In this document: one piece after another, positions 10,118-19,124 of the stretch
How positions within the stretch are numbered: position 1 is the first letter of the stretch
How the letters are laid out: every line of letters begins with the position of its first letter
Assembly: GCF_000235605.1 (NCBI RefSeq)
Contig: NC_016584.1
Span: 1,600,001 to 1,664,000, forward strand
Source of the DNA: Desulfosporosinus orientis DSM 765
GTDB lineage: Bacteria > Bacillota > Desulfitobacteriia > Desulfitobacteriales > Desulfitobacteriaceae
Direction of reading: 5' to 3'
DNA length: 64,000 nucleotides
Program-made: the position numbers and the translations under genes
Notes under the pieces: generated by a model
Told to the model about the DNA's origin: nothing
What the model saw: only the letters and a program-made list of their open reading frames with translations
Databases searched by the model: none

Positions 10118-13100
10118 ATGCCAATTAGTGCAGGTATACCCTTAAGTAAAGTAATCCCTACTGACATTATACCTTTGGATAAATTATCTCCCAGCGGAGA
10201 ACTATTGGATCTGCTTGACCTTATCCTGGTTACCCGTTACGAAAATGAGAAAATCTCCGGTTCGCCGCCCGGGGACCGAATCGAAGTGGATTTAAGTATT
10301 GAAAAAGAAACTCTTTGGGAGGTGCCTGGTTTAGGCGGGTTCTCCTTGGTTTTTGGCGGCGCTGCCGGAAATATGCTGACCTGTGGTATAGAGCTGTTTG
10401 CCGGGACTACCAAGGTCAAGCTGGGCGGCGGTTTCCGCCTGCGCTTTCCGAGAGATTGGATGCGGCCTATTGTCCAAGAGAACGGTCAATGGCTTGACGA
10501 CCCCAATAATCCATACACTGAAATAGCCGTTGGGGCAGCGGTCATCATTGATAATCAGTGGAATGTATCCTTTGAGGGTACGAATGAGTTTACACTTAAC
10601 CCTTCAGTTATTGCTGACACAGGGTTTGTCTTGGAAGGCACGATTGCTGTGGATGTTTCTGAGACTGCCTCTTTGCCTGAAACAATGGCTATGGGGTTAG
10701 GAGAGTCTTGGCGCGGGGTGATTTTTAAAAGCTTGACCTTACATCTGCCCAAGGATTTAAACGTGCCTGTTCTGCCCAACGATCTAAGACTAACGAATTT
10801 TCATATCGGCAGCGGAGGGATATCCGGAGCTGTCAGCGGAACCTGGAATCCACAATTAGGACCTGAAGGCAACTCGTTTATTGGTTCTAACGGCAGTTCT
10901 TCAGGCATCGGGGAAATCTTCGGCATCCCCTTCGCCCTAAAAGAAATTGACGTTGAGCTTATCCAAAACTCTTTGGTCAAGTCACGGCTAAAAGGGTATA
11001 TTATTTTTCCTTTCTTAGACCAACCTGCCTTAGTGGACATAGGGCTGACTGCCGGTGGGGACTTTGTTATCGCCTTAACGGCAGACCAGACAGAATTGGT
11101 GGCTATGCTGCCGCCGGAGGCTAAGCCTGAATTAAACTCCGAAGGCCTCTGGGTCTTCACTAAAGAAAACTTGCTGAAATTGACCATAAAAGGGCTGGGT
11201 TTCCAACGCAGCCAGGATAAGTTTCTGGTCAATATCAGCGGGGCTGTCAAGCCACTGATCTATTCTGATGAACTGGATTGGCCGGAACTGGATGTAAAAT
11301 CACTGTCTATAGATTCAGAGGGCCATGTCAGTATCGATGGCGGGTGGATAAACCTGCCCAAACAAAAGAGCTTCAGCTTATATGGATTTACGGCCAGCTT
11401 CACAAAGATAGGTTTTGGCAATGAAGCAGGGGGGCGGAAGTGGATCGGTTTCTCCGGCGGGATTAAATTGGTTGACGGTATACCTTTAAACGGCAGTGTT
11501 GAGGGGCTGAAAATCAGCTGGAAACCACCTTTCAATGATATTGGATTAGATATCGGCGGCATTGGGGTTGGTTTTGAAATCAAGAATGTCCTCACCTTTG
11601 ACGGACAGGTAGCCTTTATCAACGAACCTAATAAAAAAGGTTTCAAAGGGGGAGTAAAGCTAGTTCTTGTCCCTTTAAACGGCTGTTCTTTAGACGTTCA
11701 GTTGATGGCCGGCAAAAATACTGCCGAACCGGCTTATACCTTCTTCTATATTGCCGTTGACGTGCAGCTTCCAGTGGGTATTCCCTTAGCTAATACAGGA
11801 CTGGCACTTTACGGTTTGGCTGGGTTGTTTGGTTATAACGTGGAACCTACAAAGTCCTTGCCCCCCCATGAGAATGAGACCTGGTACGAATGGTATGCCA
11901 GTGCGCCTGAAGGGGTTGCCCAGCTTGGCGGAGTAGGAGGACGTGATAAATGGACCGATAAATATGACAGCATGGCCTTTGGCGCAGGTGTTACTCTGGG
12001 AACACTCTCGGATAACGGTTATACCTTTGCCGCTAAAACCATGATCGTTTTCCTGATTCCCGGGCCAGTGATTATCGTGGAGGGGAAAGCAAACTTCCTG
12101 CGGGAACGGGCAAGCTTGACAGACAAGGCCATCTTTAAACTCCTGGCTGTTTTAGATTTTCGGGTAGGCACCTTGTTAATGAATTTACATGTGGATTTCC
12201 TTTATCCTGAGCCTGATGGAAAAGTCCTGGATATCAATGGCCTGGCTGAAGCTTTCTTTGATTTCCACAACTCCAGAAATTGGCACCTCTATATCGGCCA
12301 GCGGGAGCAAGAAAAACGTATTAGGGCGAAAATCCTCAGTATTTTTGAAGCAAACTCCTATTTTATGATTGACAACAATCATTTGGAAATGGGAGCTTGG
12401 ATTGGCTATGATAAGAAATGGAAATTTGGTCCCTTAAGGGTTACGCTGGGGGCCTGGATTTCCGGCAGCACGACAGTTACCTTCAAGCCCTTGCAGGCTG
12501 AAGGTGAGTTAATGCTCCACGGACAAGTGGGACTCAGTGTGTTTAAGTTCACCATTGAATTGGAAGTCAATGCGGGCTTAGAAGTCAAGACACCCAACCC
12601 CTTTAGAGTATACGGAGTCTTCGAAGTGAAAATAAAGCTTCCCTGGCCATTAGAAAGTAAAAAGGCCAAAATAGAGCTGGAGTGGAAAAGAGAAGGGGAA
12701 CCCCCTATCCCCCTGGCTTTGGCTAACTTTGGCGTAGAACATCTAAAAGTGACAGAAAAGTGGCCGGTTCCTGAGCGGCAGCTGATGAAACCCTATCCTT
12801 CCTATGATGCTGACCAGGATGGTTTTATGGATGCATCACCCGTACCTGAACCAGCCAATGCTCTCATTGACAGCCCCTTAGTACCCCTGGATGCTAAACC
12901 TGTGATTATTTTTGCAAAACCTATGGAAGATGGGGCTTGGGTCGGGGATAATCCCCAGCCTGCTCCTGCGGCGGAGAAGATCGGCAAGTACAATTATCGT
13001 TATCGGCTTTTAGGGGTTACACTGTACAAAAAGCCAAAGTCAGGGGGAGATTGGGCCCCTGACAACAGAACTGTTTTTGGCAAGTGGCAAGCCGTCCAGG

Positions 13101-15769
13101 ATGGAGATCAGCTTGTCAACACCAAGTTAATGATGTGGGCCAGAACCCCTTTTGATATTTCCAGGGAATTAGACAACAATTCCTCCTGGATAAAGTGTAC
13201 TTTAGAGAATGTCAATGGTGCCATCATGACCGAAGCCCGTTTCGAGAGCATCAACTTTGAAGATCAGGCGGCTGACACGTACCTGTCGGCAACCTTTGTG
13301 GAGAATGATTCTATTTTCCTCGGAGTATACCCGGTTAAAGTGCTGGCCTATCTTGCACCAAAGGATTGGGGTACCACCCGGGCACTGCTCCTCTCAGAAA
13401 ACAGCAGTTATGTGCCTGCTCAATTGGTCAGCGTATTGTTTAAGGACTATATCGGTGAAACCTTTACTAATTATCTTAAACTGGAAGACATGATTTTTTA
13501 CCTGGCTTCGAACAAGCAGATAACCATTGACAACGTCGAAAAGGGCGGCGGTTTTCCTATCCTTGGCGGGCAGCTTCAAGTTAAGATCCCTGCCAGTGTA
13601 CAAGTTGAGGCAACCTTTTATCACTTACTGCCTGTAACCATGACAGCCTACAGTGGGCATACAATAGTAGGAAGTCAGGAAATTATCCCGCCGGTTCAAG
13701 GTGAATGGGGCATTAGTACCTTTTTAATAAAGGGCAGTGAAATAGACGAGGTTATCTTTGCCAATAGGGAAAACTATACGGCTTTCATTATGGAATTCAG
13801 TCATATCCTGCCGGAACAGCAGCCTTTATCCACCCCTTCCTTAAAGGTGGTATTCCCGGAAAATGTGAACGATCTTCATCTTTACTTGGGTCCGGATACG
13901 CGGCTGACGGCAACAGTCTATGATGATTACTTGCAAGCAATTGCCAGCCAAAATGTCGATATTCCTCCTGGGACCATGGCTGGGCAGCCAGTGACTTTTT
14001 CCGGCAATATCCGGCAGGTGACTCTGGCTGGGGATGGTACCCTGGCAATGATTAAATATGTTACCATCAGTGAAAAACAGCGGGCCGAGAGTCATAAAGA
14101 ACTCTTTCAGCATATTGCGGAAAAAACTGTAGAACATTGGTCTGAGCATGAGGCTAACCTTTTAGAGGCAGATATGTACTATAAGCTTCAGGTTGAAACG
14201 GAAACCCTGCGGGATGATAAAACCTATAAATTCAGTGAATATACTTACTTCCAGACGGGAAAGCCGCCAGGGGTTTATCTGCCTGAAACCACTTCGACTG
14301 AAGAGGAGCCTGAAGAGAAACATAAAGAGGATCATTATCCTCAAGGCGGTCCTTTGCAAGACCTCAGTGTCTACATTGAGCGGACGATTCCTGCAGACGG
14401 GACAAAGGCCGTTTACTGCTTCTATGATATTGGACTCATTTATAATGAAGCTTACGTAGAGCAGATGTATTTACAAGCCGGTCTGTCCTTGCATATTCAG
14501 CTTTACGATAACAATGACTGCCCTGTCACCGACCTGGATGGAGCTGTAGTGGAATTCCAAAATCAATGGGGTGACAATCCTCAGGTGTCCTTAACCAGAG
14601 AAGAACAACAATGGGTATTAACGACCAATGCTCAGGGTTACTTCAATATTGACTATCAAGAGAAAACCAAGTCCACGAACCTGTCGGCAAAAGGAATTGC
14701 CTTGCGTCCAGAAACCCTTTACAAAGCAAAACTCGTGGCCAGGGTTAACAGCAAGCAACAGTATCCTCTTTATCAGTTCAGCTTCATCTCCTCGAAATAC
14801 GCAGACTTTGTTCACCAAATACATTCCTTCCAAAATGCAGTTTGGAGTTATGGCCGTTTACAGGGAGTGAGCAATAACCTGCTCAGCCCCGGGGAAGAAA
14901 GTAATCTGGAAATGTTACTCGCTGGTTTGGACAGCAATGGCGCTCATTATCAGCCAGAGATCGAAGCAGACAGGTTCGAGAAATTATGGCAGCTCTTTAA
15001 ACTGGGTCGCAGAGAATTACCGCCAAACTTAGAAATCCTGGCCCTGGACGATAATCAGAAAAGCTATGGTTTCTTAATCGAAAGTCCCGAACCCATTGAT
15101 TGGCTGAGGACTTCGGTGACCGCCTCCTATAAAAACCTGAACCTTCTGGTTGAAGAAGTCTCAAGCCCTCTGAAAATAATCAATGCCTCTATCGATTATC
15201 AGGCTTTTTTCAGCACCGACTATCATCAAGAATGGGTCGATATTTTGCTGCAAGAGGACTATAATATCTCCGGTTTGGTTATCGAGCACCAAAGCGTCGG
15301 TCGAACGGAATTTGAAAACTATGGCGCATTAGGTTTGGAAAAACCTTTGCCTGGAGGAACGGTTATTCGGGTCCATACCGGTGGTCGAGACCAAGATACT
15401 GCTCCATATCCCGAAGCGGAACACCGCTACTTGGGTCTGAATACCTGGCAGTTTCTGGCTAACGGGGAATTTATCAGAGTCAAAGATACTGCCGGAAAGA
15501 TTTTGCACACCTACTTTATTGCTATGAAGGACTATTTTGCTGCTAAAGAAGCGATTTTTGTCCGCAACTCCGACAACACCAGAGCTTTTGTTTTCTTCCC
15601 GGCTGACGGCCAAAAAGCAGCTTCCGTCTCCAGAGGAAACTACCGTTTGCATTTTAAGTTTATGCGCAACCTTGGCTCCGCTGCTCCTATTTTGAAACGA
15701 GGAGGCAGGGATACGCCAGAAGAAGCCTATATCGAATTCAGCTATCCGGCGCTCTTGCCCAATGTCTAA
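10118..15769 (+). CDS. 1883-aa beta-rich protein, DUF6603-like, function unknown
   Basis: Start taken at ATG 10118, with AGAGGAGGGA 9 bases upstream; an in-frame extension overlaps the PLD gene without a ribosome site. There is no signal peptide and no clear membrane helix. The first ~850 residues are Gly-rich alternating beta strands (GGISGAVSGTW, GLDIGGIGVGFEIKN, GLALYGLAGLFGY, FLIPGPVIIVEGKANFL), a texture seen in the DUF6603 group of very large bacterial proteins; I recall this only loosely. A Pro- and Lys-rich linker near 900-960 leads to beta-sandwich-like modules, a Glu-rich stretch (TSTEEEPEEKHKEDH) and a C-terminal domain. Last gene of the three-gene cassette. Confidence 0.75.
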   Translation: MPISAGIPLSKVIPTDIIPLDKLSPSGELLDLLDLILVTRYENEKISGSPPGDRIEVDLSIEKETLWEVPGLGGFSLVFGGAAGNMLTCGIELFAGTTKVKLGGGFRLRFPRDWMRPIVQENGQWLDDPNNPYTEIAVGAAVIIDNQWNVSFEGTNEFTLNPSVIADTGFVLEGTIAVDVSETASLPETMAMGLGESWRGVIFKSLTLHLPKDLNVPVLPNDLRLTNFHIGSGGISGAVSGTWNPQLGPEGNSFIGSNGSSSGIGEIFGIPFALKEIDVELIQNSLVKSRLKGYIIFPFLDQPALVDIGLTAGGDFVIALTADQTELVAMLPPEAKPELNSEGLWVFTKENLLKLTIKGLGFQRSQDKFLVNISGAVKPLIYSDELDWPELDVKSLSIDSEGHVSIDGGWINLPKQKSFSLYGFTASFTKIGFGNEAGGRKWIGFSGGIKLVDGIPLNGSVEGLKISWKPPFNDIGLDIGGIGVGFEIKNVLTFDGQVAFINEPNKKGFKGGVKLVLVPLNGCSLDVQLMAGKNTAEPAYTFFYIAVDVQLPVGIPLANTGLALYGLAGLFGYNVEPTKSLPPHENETWYEWYASAPEGVAQLGGVGGRDKWTDKYDSMAFGAGVTLGTLSDNGYTFAAKTMIVFLIPGPVIIVEGKANFLRERASLTDKAIFKLLAVLDFRVGTLLMNLHVDFLYPEPDGKVLDINGLAEAFFDFHNSRNWHLYIGQREQEKRIRAKILSIFEANSYFMIDNNHLEMGAWIGYDKKWKFGPLRVTLGAWISGSTTVTFKPLQAEGELMLHGQVGLSVFKFTIELEVNAGLEVKTPNPFRVYGVFEVKIKLPWPLESKKAKIELEWKREGEPPIPLALANFGVEHLKVTEKWPVPERQLMKPYPSYDADQDGFMDASPVPEPANALIDSPLVPLDAKPVIIFAKPMEDGAWVGDNPQPAPAAEKIGKYNYRYRLLGVTLYKKPKSGGDWAPDNRTVFGKWQAVQDGDQLVNTKLMMWARTPFDISRELDNNSSWIKCTLENVNGAIMTEARFESINFEDQAADTYLSATFVENDSIFLGVYPVKVLAYLAPKDWGTTRALLLSENSSYVPAQLVSVLFKDYIGETFTNYLKLEDMIFYLASNKQITIDNVEKGGGFPILGGQLQVKIPASVQVEATFYHLLPVTMTAYSGHTIVGSQEIIPPVQGEWGISTFLIKGSEIDEVIFANRENYTAFIMEFSHILPEQQPLSTPSLKVVFPENVNDLHLYLGPDTRLTATVYDDYLQAIASQNVDIPPGTMAGQPVTFSGNIRQVTLAGDGTLAMIKYVTISEKQRAESHKELFQHIAEKTVEHWSEHEANLLEADMYYKLQVETETLRDDKTYKFSEYTYFQTGKPPGVYLPETTSTEEEPEEKHKEDHYPQGGPLQDLSVYIERTIPADGTKAVYCFYDIGLIYNEAYVEQMYLQAGLSLHIQLYDNNDCPVTDLDGAVVEFQNQWGDNPQVSLTREEQQWVLTTNAQGYFNIDYQEKTKSTNLSAKGIALRPETLYKAKLVARVNSKQQYPLYQFSFISSKYADFVHQIHSFQNAVWSYGRLQGVSNNLLSPGEESNLEMLLAGLDSNGAHYQPEIEADRFEKLWQLFKLGRRELPPNLEILALDDNQKSYGFLIESPEPIDWLRTSVTASYKNLNLLVEEVSSPLKIINASIDYQAFFSTDYHQEWVDILLQEDYNISGLVIEHQSVGRTEFENYGALGLEKPLPGGTVIRVHTGGRDQDTAPYPEAEHRYLGLNTWQFLANGEFIRVKDTAGKILHTYFIAMKDYFAAKEAIFVRNSDNTRAFVFFPADGQKAASVSRGNYRLHFKFMRNLGSAAPILKRGGRDTPEEAYIEFSYPALLPNV

Positions 15770-15809
15770 TATTTTTAGTTATACTGCAAAGTATTCTTTT
15801 TGAGGTGAG

Positions 15810-16937
15810 TTAGCTCTGTGTCTTCGGCGATACTCTCCCCTGGAGAGTATCGTCACCGGACATTATCGTGCCTTTCGTTCCCGGGCCGATGATATGAATA
15901 ATAGTATGACTAAATACCATCAACCAGCAAAAAGCCAGCAACCAGTAACAAAGAAAACCAAAGAGCCTGACGGCCTCGGACTGAACAATAATGGAAATTA
16001 GATAGGTGGCACCTGTATAAGCTCCGAGGGGAAAGGTAAATGCCCACCATGATAAAGCGTAGGGCAGGTTCTTTTTATGGATGTAGATAATAGTAATCAC
16101 ACCAGCGGTAATAAGCCACCAAAAACCGAAGCACCAGTAAAGCAAAGCGAACAGATTAAGAACGGGCGTTACCATACTGCCCAGAAAGGGTGCACTAACG
16201 GACCCTAGGTTTAGAATGGACATGGTTCCCGCACCGATTGGACCTAGATAAATCCAGATGGTTGGGATTAAAGAACCTGGCAGGGGAGGAGCCACGAAAA
16301 AACGATAGATGCAAATGACCGCTATCAACATAAAAAGAAAAAAACCCGAACCCCAAGATACATAATTAAGTATAAGCAATGATCTTTGAAAGGCCTGTGG
16401 CCAGTACGGAATTAGTTTGGCGCCGGCTGTAGGGACCACAATTAAACTAACTGGGGGCATAAACCATGCCGGATTAATATCTTCAATAGTTAGTTTATTT
16501 AAGACATTAAGAATCGGAATAATAAACGCTGTGCCCAGAGATAGAACTACTCCGGCAATCCATAAACCTTGTGCGATTTTCATCACTAAAGATGCTCCAA
16601 TATAATCTGATCCCAGCAAAAGAAAATCTGCAGCCATGACGAGGCAGGCAATGGGCAGGGTTGCGTAAAATTGCCCTTTAACAGGGTCCTTGAGATCTTT
16701 GAGTGCGTGGTCGTAAAATATTAACCAGCGCAGGGTCCAGGGGACAATAAGGACGAGAAAGAAAATGATATTGATGATCCATAGAAATACTGCAGCGTTG
16801 TTCAGCCATAACCAATAATAGGCATAGTATTTACTAGTGACAGCGAAGATTCCCGTTCCCATAACGGCGGCAAACCAAGCAGGAGAAAAATTTTTGATTA
16901 ACTCCGGAAATTTATTTGTTGAGACTGGTATATTCAT
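15810..16937 (-). CDS. TDT-family transporter (tellurite-resistance/C4-dicarboxylate, TehA/SLAC1 fold)
   Basis: 375 aa with about ten hydrophobic helices. The N-terminal signature is SPAWFAAVMGTGIFAVTS, typical of TDT proteins, which move small anions such as malate, sulfite or chloride. Further helices include LDLL-type segments around PIACLVMAADFLLLGSDYIGA and a C-terminal FLCYWLLAFCWLMVFSHTI. It is convergent with the giant-protein cassette; its 3' end contains an 11-bp perfect inverted repeat (15828-15852) inside the coding region. The neighbour on the same strand is a PocR-AraC regulator, which may control it. The substrate cannot be read from sequence. Confidence 0.85.
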   Translation of the reverse strand: MNIPVSTNKFPELIKNFSPAWFAAVMGTGIFAVTSKYYAYYWLWLNNAAVFLWIINIIFFLVLIVPWTLRWLIFYDHALKDLKDPVKGQFYATLPIACLVMAADFLLLGSDYIGASLVMKIAQGLWIAGVVLSLGTAFIIPILNVLNKLTIEDINPAWFMPPVSLIVVPTAGAKLIPYWPQAFQRSLLILNYVSWGSGFFLFMLIAVICIYRFFVAPPLPGSLIPTIWIYLGPIGAGTMSILNLGSVSAPFLGSMVTPVLNLFALLYWCFGFWWLITAGVITIIYIHKKNLPYALSWWAFTFPLGAYTGATYLISIIVQSEAVRLFGFLCYWLLAFCWLMVFSHTIIHIIGPGTKGTIMSGDDTLQGRVSPKTQS

Positions 16938-17087
16938 CCTTATTACACACCTCCCTTGGGGCTTCTTCCGGCTATTTCTCCGATAGTTTTGTTCTTATGT
17001 CCCTTTAACGTATTTTAACTTGTTATGTCATTACTTTCTCTGCACAATTTTTCTATTTTTCTGGACTCCTTTTTGAATATAATTAAA

Positions 17088-17117
17088 GAAAAATATCGGT
17101 CCCTGGGGGCCGATATT
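17088..17117 (-). terminator. terminator of the PocR/AraC gene
   Basis: AATATCGG (17092-17099) pairs with CCGATATT (17110-17117). Read on the minus strand it is followed by a run of Ts (TTTTT), placing it just after the regulator stop codon. Confidence 0.7.
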
Positions 17118-17121
17118 ATAA

Positions 17122-18090
17122 TTATGTTTGCTGAGATTCATTTTTCAATATACTTTTTCGGTAGAGGCCAGGAGGGATACCCGTCATTTCCTTAAAAACC
17201 CTGGAAAAATAGTTGGCGTCTTTATATCCAATTTGCTGAGAAATCTCAGATATTGATACGAAAGGATTTTGTTGCAGAAGTTCCTTGGCTTTTTCTAACC
17301 GGGTTGTTATTAAGAAGTTCGAAAAGGTTTGTTTCTGTTCTTTACTAAAGAGGCAAGAAAAATATGCTGGGCTCAAATGAACCTGCCTGGCTACTTCTTC
17401 AAGAGTAAGTTGTTGACCATAATTTTGCAAAATATAGTCTACTGCTTGTTGAACCAACGGATTAGACCGGGATAACGAATAATCCTTTAAAGAAGACTCA
17501 GTTTTGGAGGAGGCTCTTTTAGCTGGATGATTATGGGTAATAAGGGCATTACCGCATGAAATTCCCAATTTTAGAAAATTGTTACTGATAGCATGGAGGG
17601 ATTTACCAAGAATCATCATTTCTTCACGTTTTCTGATGGGCATCTGTTCATAAAACTGCAGCAGTTTTACCTTATTCAAATCCAAGTCTCGGACTCTCTT
17701 TAAGATGTTACTGCTCTCAGTCATCATGTTATTAATCCTGATTTCTCCTGTCGCGAAGGCTCCAAGAAATTCCTGCTCACCATGAAGGGGAATTGCGAGT
17801 ATATACAAGCCTGCGTGGCAAGGAAAAAGATGGGCTTGATCTGGGTCGAGATGTGTGCACTGCTGCACGGAAGTCCTACATCTCTGCAGACCTTCAGGGT
17901 GAGAACGAATCAGACTGCAGAAATTGTTTTGAGTTTTAGATTTAGGCGTAAGGATATAGTCCCCAGTGCAGCTGACAAATTTTAACCAAAGCTGATGCAG
18001 GGTACTGAAGTTGTCCAGTACTGGTTGGATGGTTTCAAAGTTTTGGCGTAAGTGAACTATTTGACTTGACTCCAAGTTCGTCATCTCCAT
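17122..18090 (-). CDS. AraC-family regulator with N-terminal PocR sensor domain
   Basis: 322 aa. Residues about 20-170 form a PocR-type ligand-binding domain, marked by NNFCSLIRSHPEGLQRC and the later FPCHAGLYILAIPL and LGAFATGEI segments. These domains sense small metabolites and are common in acetogens and relatives. The C-terminal 100 residues are a standard double helix-turn-helix AraC domain (VDYILQNYGQQLTLEEVA, then ISEISQQIGYKDANYFSRVF, MTGIPPGLYR). It probably regulates the adjacent TDT transporter on the same strand. The divergent gene is the FadR-like repressor. Confidence 0.92.
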   Translation of the reverse strand: MEMTNLESSQIVHLRQNFETIQPVLDNFSTLHQLWLKFVSCTGDYILTPKSKTQNNFCSLIRSHPEGLQRCRTSVQQCTHLDPDQAHLFPCHAGLYILAIPLHGEQEFLGAFATGEIRINNMMTESSNILKRVRDLDLNKVKLLQFYEQMPIRKREEMMILGKSLHAISNNFLKLGISCGNALITHNHPAKRASSKTESSLKDYSLSRSNPLVQQAVDYILQNYGQQLTLEEVARQVHLSPAYFSCLFSKEQKQTFSNFLITTRLEKAKELLQQNPFVSISEISQQIGYKDANYFSRVFKEMTGIPPGLYRKSILKNESQQT

Positions 18091-18305
18091 TTATTTCTCT
18101 TCCAAATATTTATGTAAATCATATCAAAAATCATTCTGGTGTACCAATAATGAACGTTGCAGCACTACGCGGGGAATACAAATTGGGAGCAGCGCGGAAG
18201 ATGTCCGGCAAACTTATTTTCTGTTTCCTCGGATTATTTTTCGCTTAGCGGGCGTTATCTTGTGGCTATATTTAAGTAATTAGACCAGACGAAATATACT
18301 AAATA

Positions 18306-18342
18306 ATATAACTACTTGTGGTAATACCACAAGTAGTTATAT
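18306..18342. promoter_or_regulatory. 37-bp perfect palindrome, probable operator of the FadR-like repressor
   Basis: Two 18-base arms pair perfectly around a single central A at 18324. The core is TGTGGTAATACCACA, which contains the TGGT-N3-ACCA pattern typical of FadR-subfamily GntR operators. It ends 29 bases before the ATG of the fadR-like gene, so binding would block its own transcription. The remaining intergenic region (18091-18305) shows no gene. Confidence 0.8.
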
Positions 18343-18371
18343 ATATTACCAACAATGAATAGAGGTATTAC

Positions 18372-19124
18372 ATGGAAGAAGAATTTAAGTCACCAATACG
18401 CTCATCGGATCTTGTAGAAAACATGTTAATTAGAGCAGTTCTTCAAGGAGAGTATCCACCAGGGAGTGAACTTCCTCCCGAACGTGACCTAGCAGCAAAG
18501 CTGGGAGTTGGACGCCCAACTTTGCGTGAGGTTATTCAACGTCTGGAGAGGGACGGGTGGTTTACTGTCCGCAAGGGCCAGCATACGCTGGTAAATGATT
18601 TCTGGCGTGAAGGTAATCTGAACACATTAGTAAATATAGTGCAAAGTTCCGAAGAAGTACCTGAAGATTTTATAATAAACTTGCTGGAGGTAAGGTCAGT
18701 TCTCGCCCCAGCCTACGTTAAAGATGCTGTACATAGTTGTCCGGCTAAGGTAGTGGCTGCACTTACTGAGATTGATGAACTTAAAGATGCAGCCGAAGTA
18801 TTTGCCTTATTTGATTGGCAATTACAAATAAAGTTAGTATATCTGGCCAAAAATCCAATTTATCGTCTTATGTTAAATAGTTTTGGTGCCATATATGTTC
18901 AAGCTGCTAGGCGCTACTTCATGATAAGGGAAAATCGTCAATTATCACGACAATTTTATCAGGACCTCTTGGCTGCGGCTATGGCATCAGATTATCAAAA
19001 GTCTGAAAGGGTGACAAAGGAGGTTATGGAAGCAGTTCTTCGCAACTATAAGAATCAGGTAAGTAGGAGGAGAATGCTAGAGGAGGGGTTTGATAATGAG
19101 ACGATGGAACGGATGGGGAGATGA
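18372..19124 (+). CDS. FadR-like GntR-family transcriptional regulator
   Basis: 250 aa. The N-terminal winged helix (GEYPPGSELPPERDLAAKLGVGRPTLREVIQRLERDGWFTVRKG) is close to that of enterobacterial FadR, and the match continues through HTLVNDFWREGNLNTL into the all-helical C-terminal domain (FALFDWQLQ, NPIYRLMLNSFGAIYVQAARRYF). FadR proteins of this subtype bind long-chain acyl-CoA. The gene overlaps the start of the next one by 29 bases, making an operon with three lipid/glycerol-type enzymes. A perfect palindrome just upstream is the likely operator, so an acyl-CoA or acyl-like effector relieving autorepression is a reasonable inference. Confidence 0.88.
   Translation: MEEEFKSPIRSSDLVENMLIRAVLQGEYPPGSELPPERDLAAKLGVGRPTLREVIQRLERDGWFTVRKGQHTLVNDFWREGNLNTLVNIVQSSEEVPEDFIINLLEVRSVLAPAYVKDAVHSCPAKVVAALTEIDELKDAAEVFALFDWQLQIKLVYLAKNPIYRLMLNSFGAIYVQAARRYFMIRENRQLSRQFYQDLLAAAMASDYQKSERVTKEVMEAVLRNYKNQVSRRRMLEEGFDNETMERMGR

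Noticed and set aside
15828-15852. Terminator from the perfect inverted repeat at the end of the TDT gene
   Set aside because: It lies within the coding sequence before the stop and has no T tract in the minus-strand direction.
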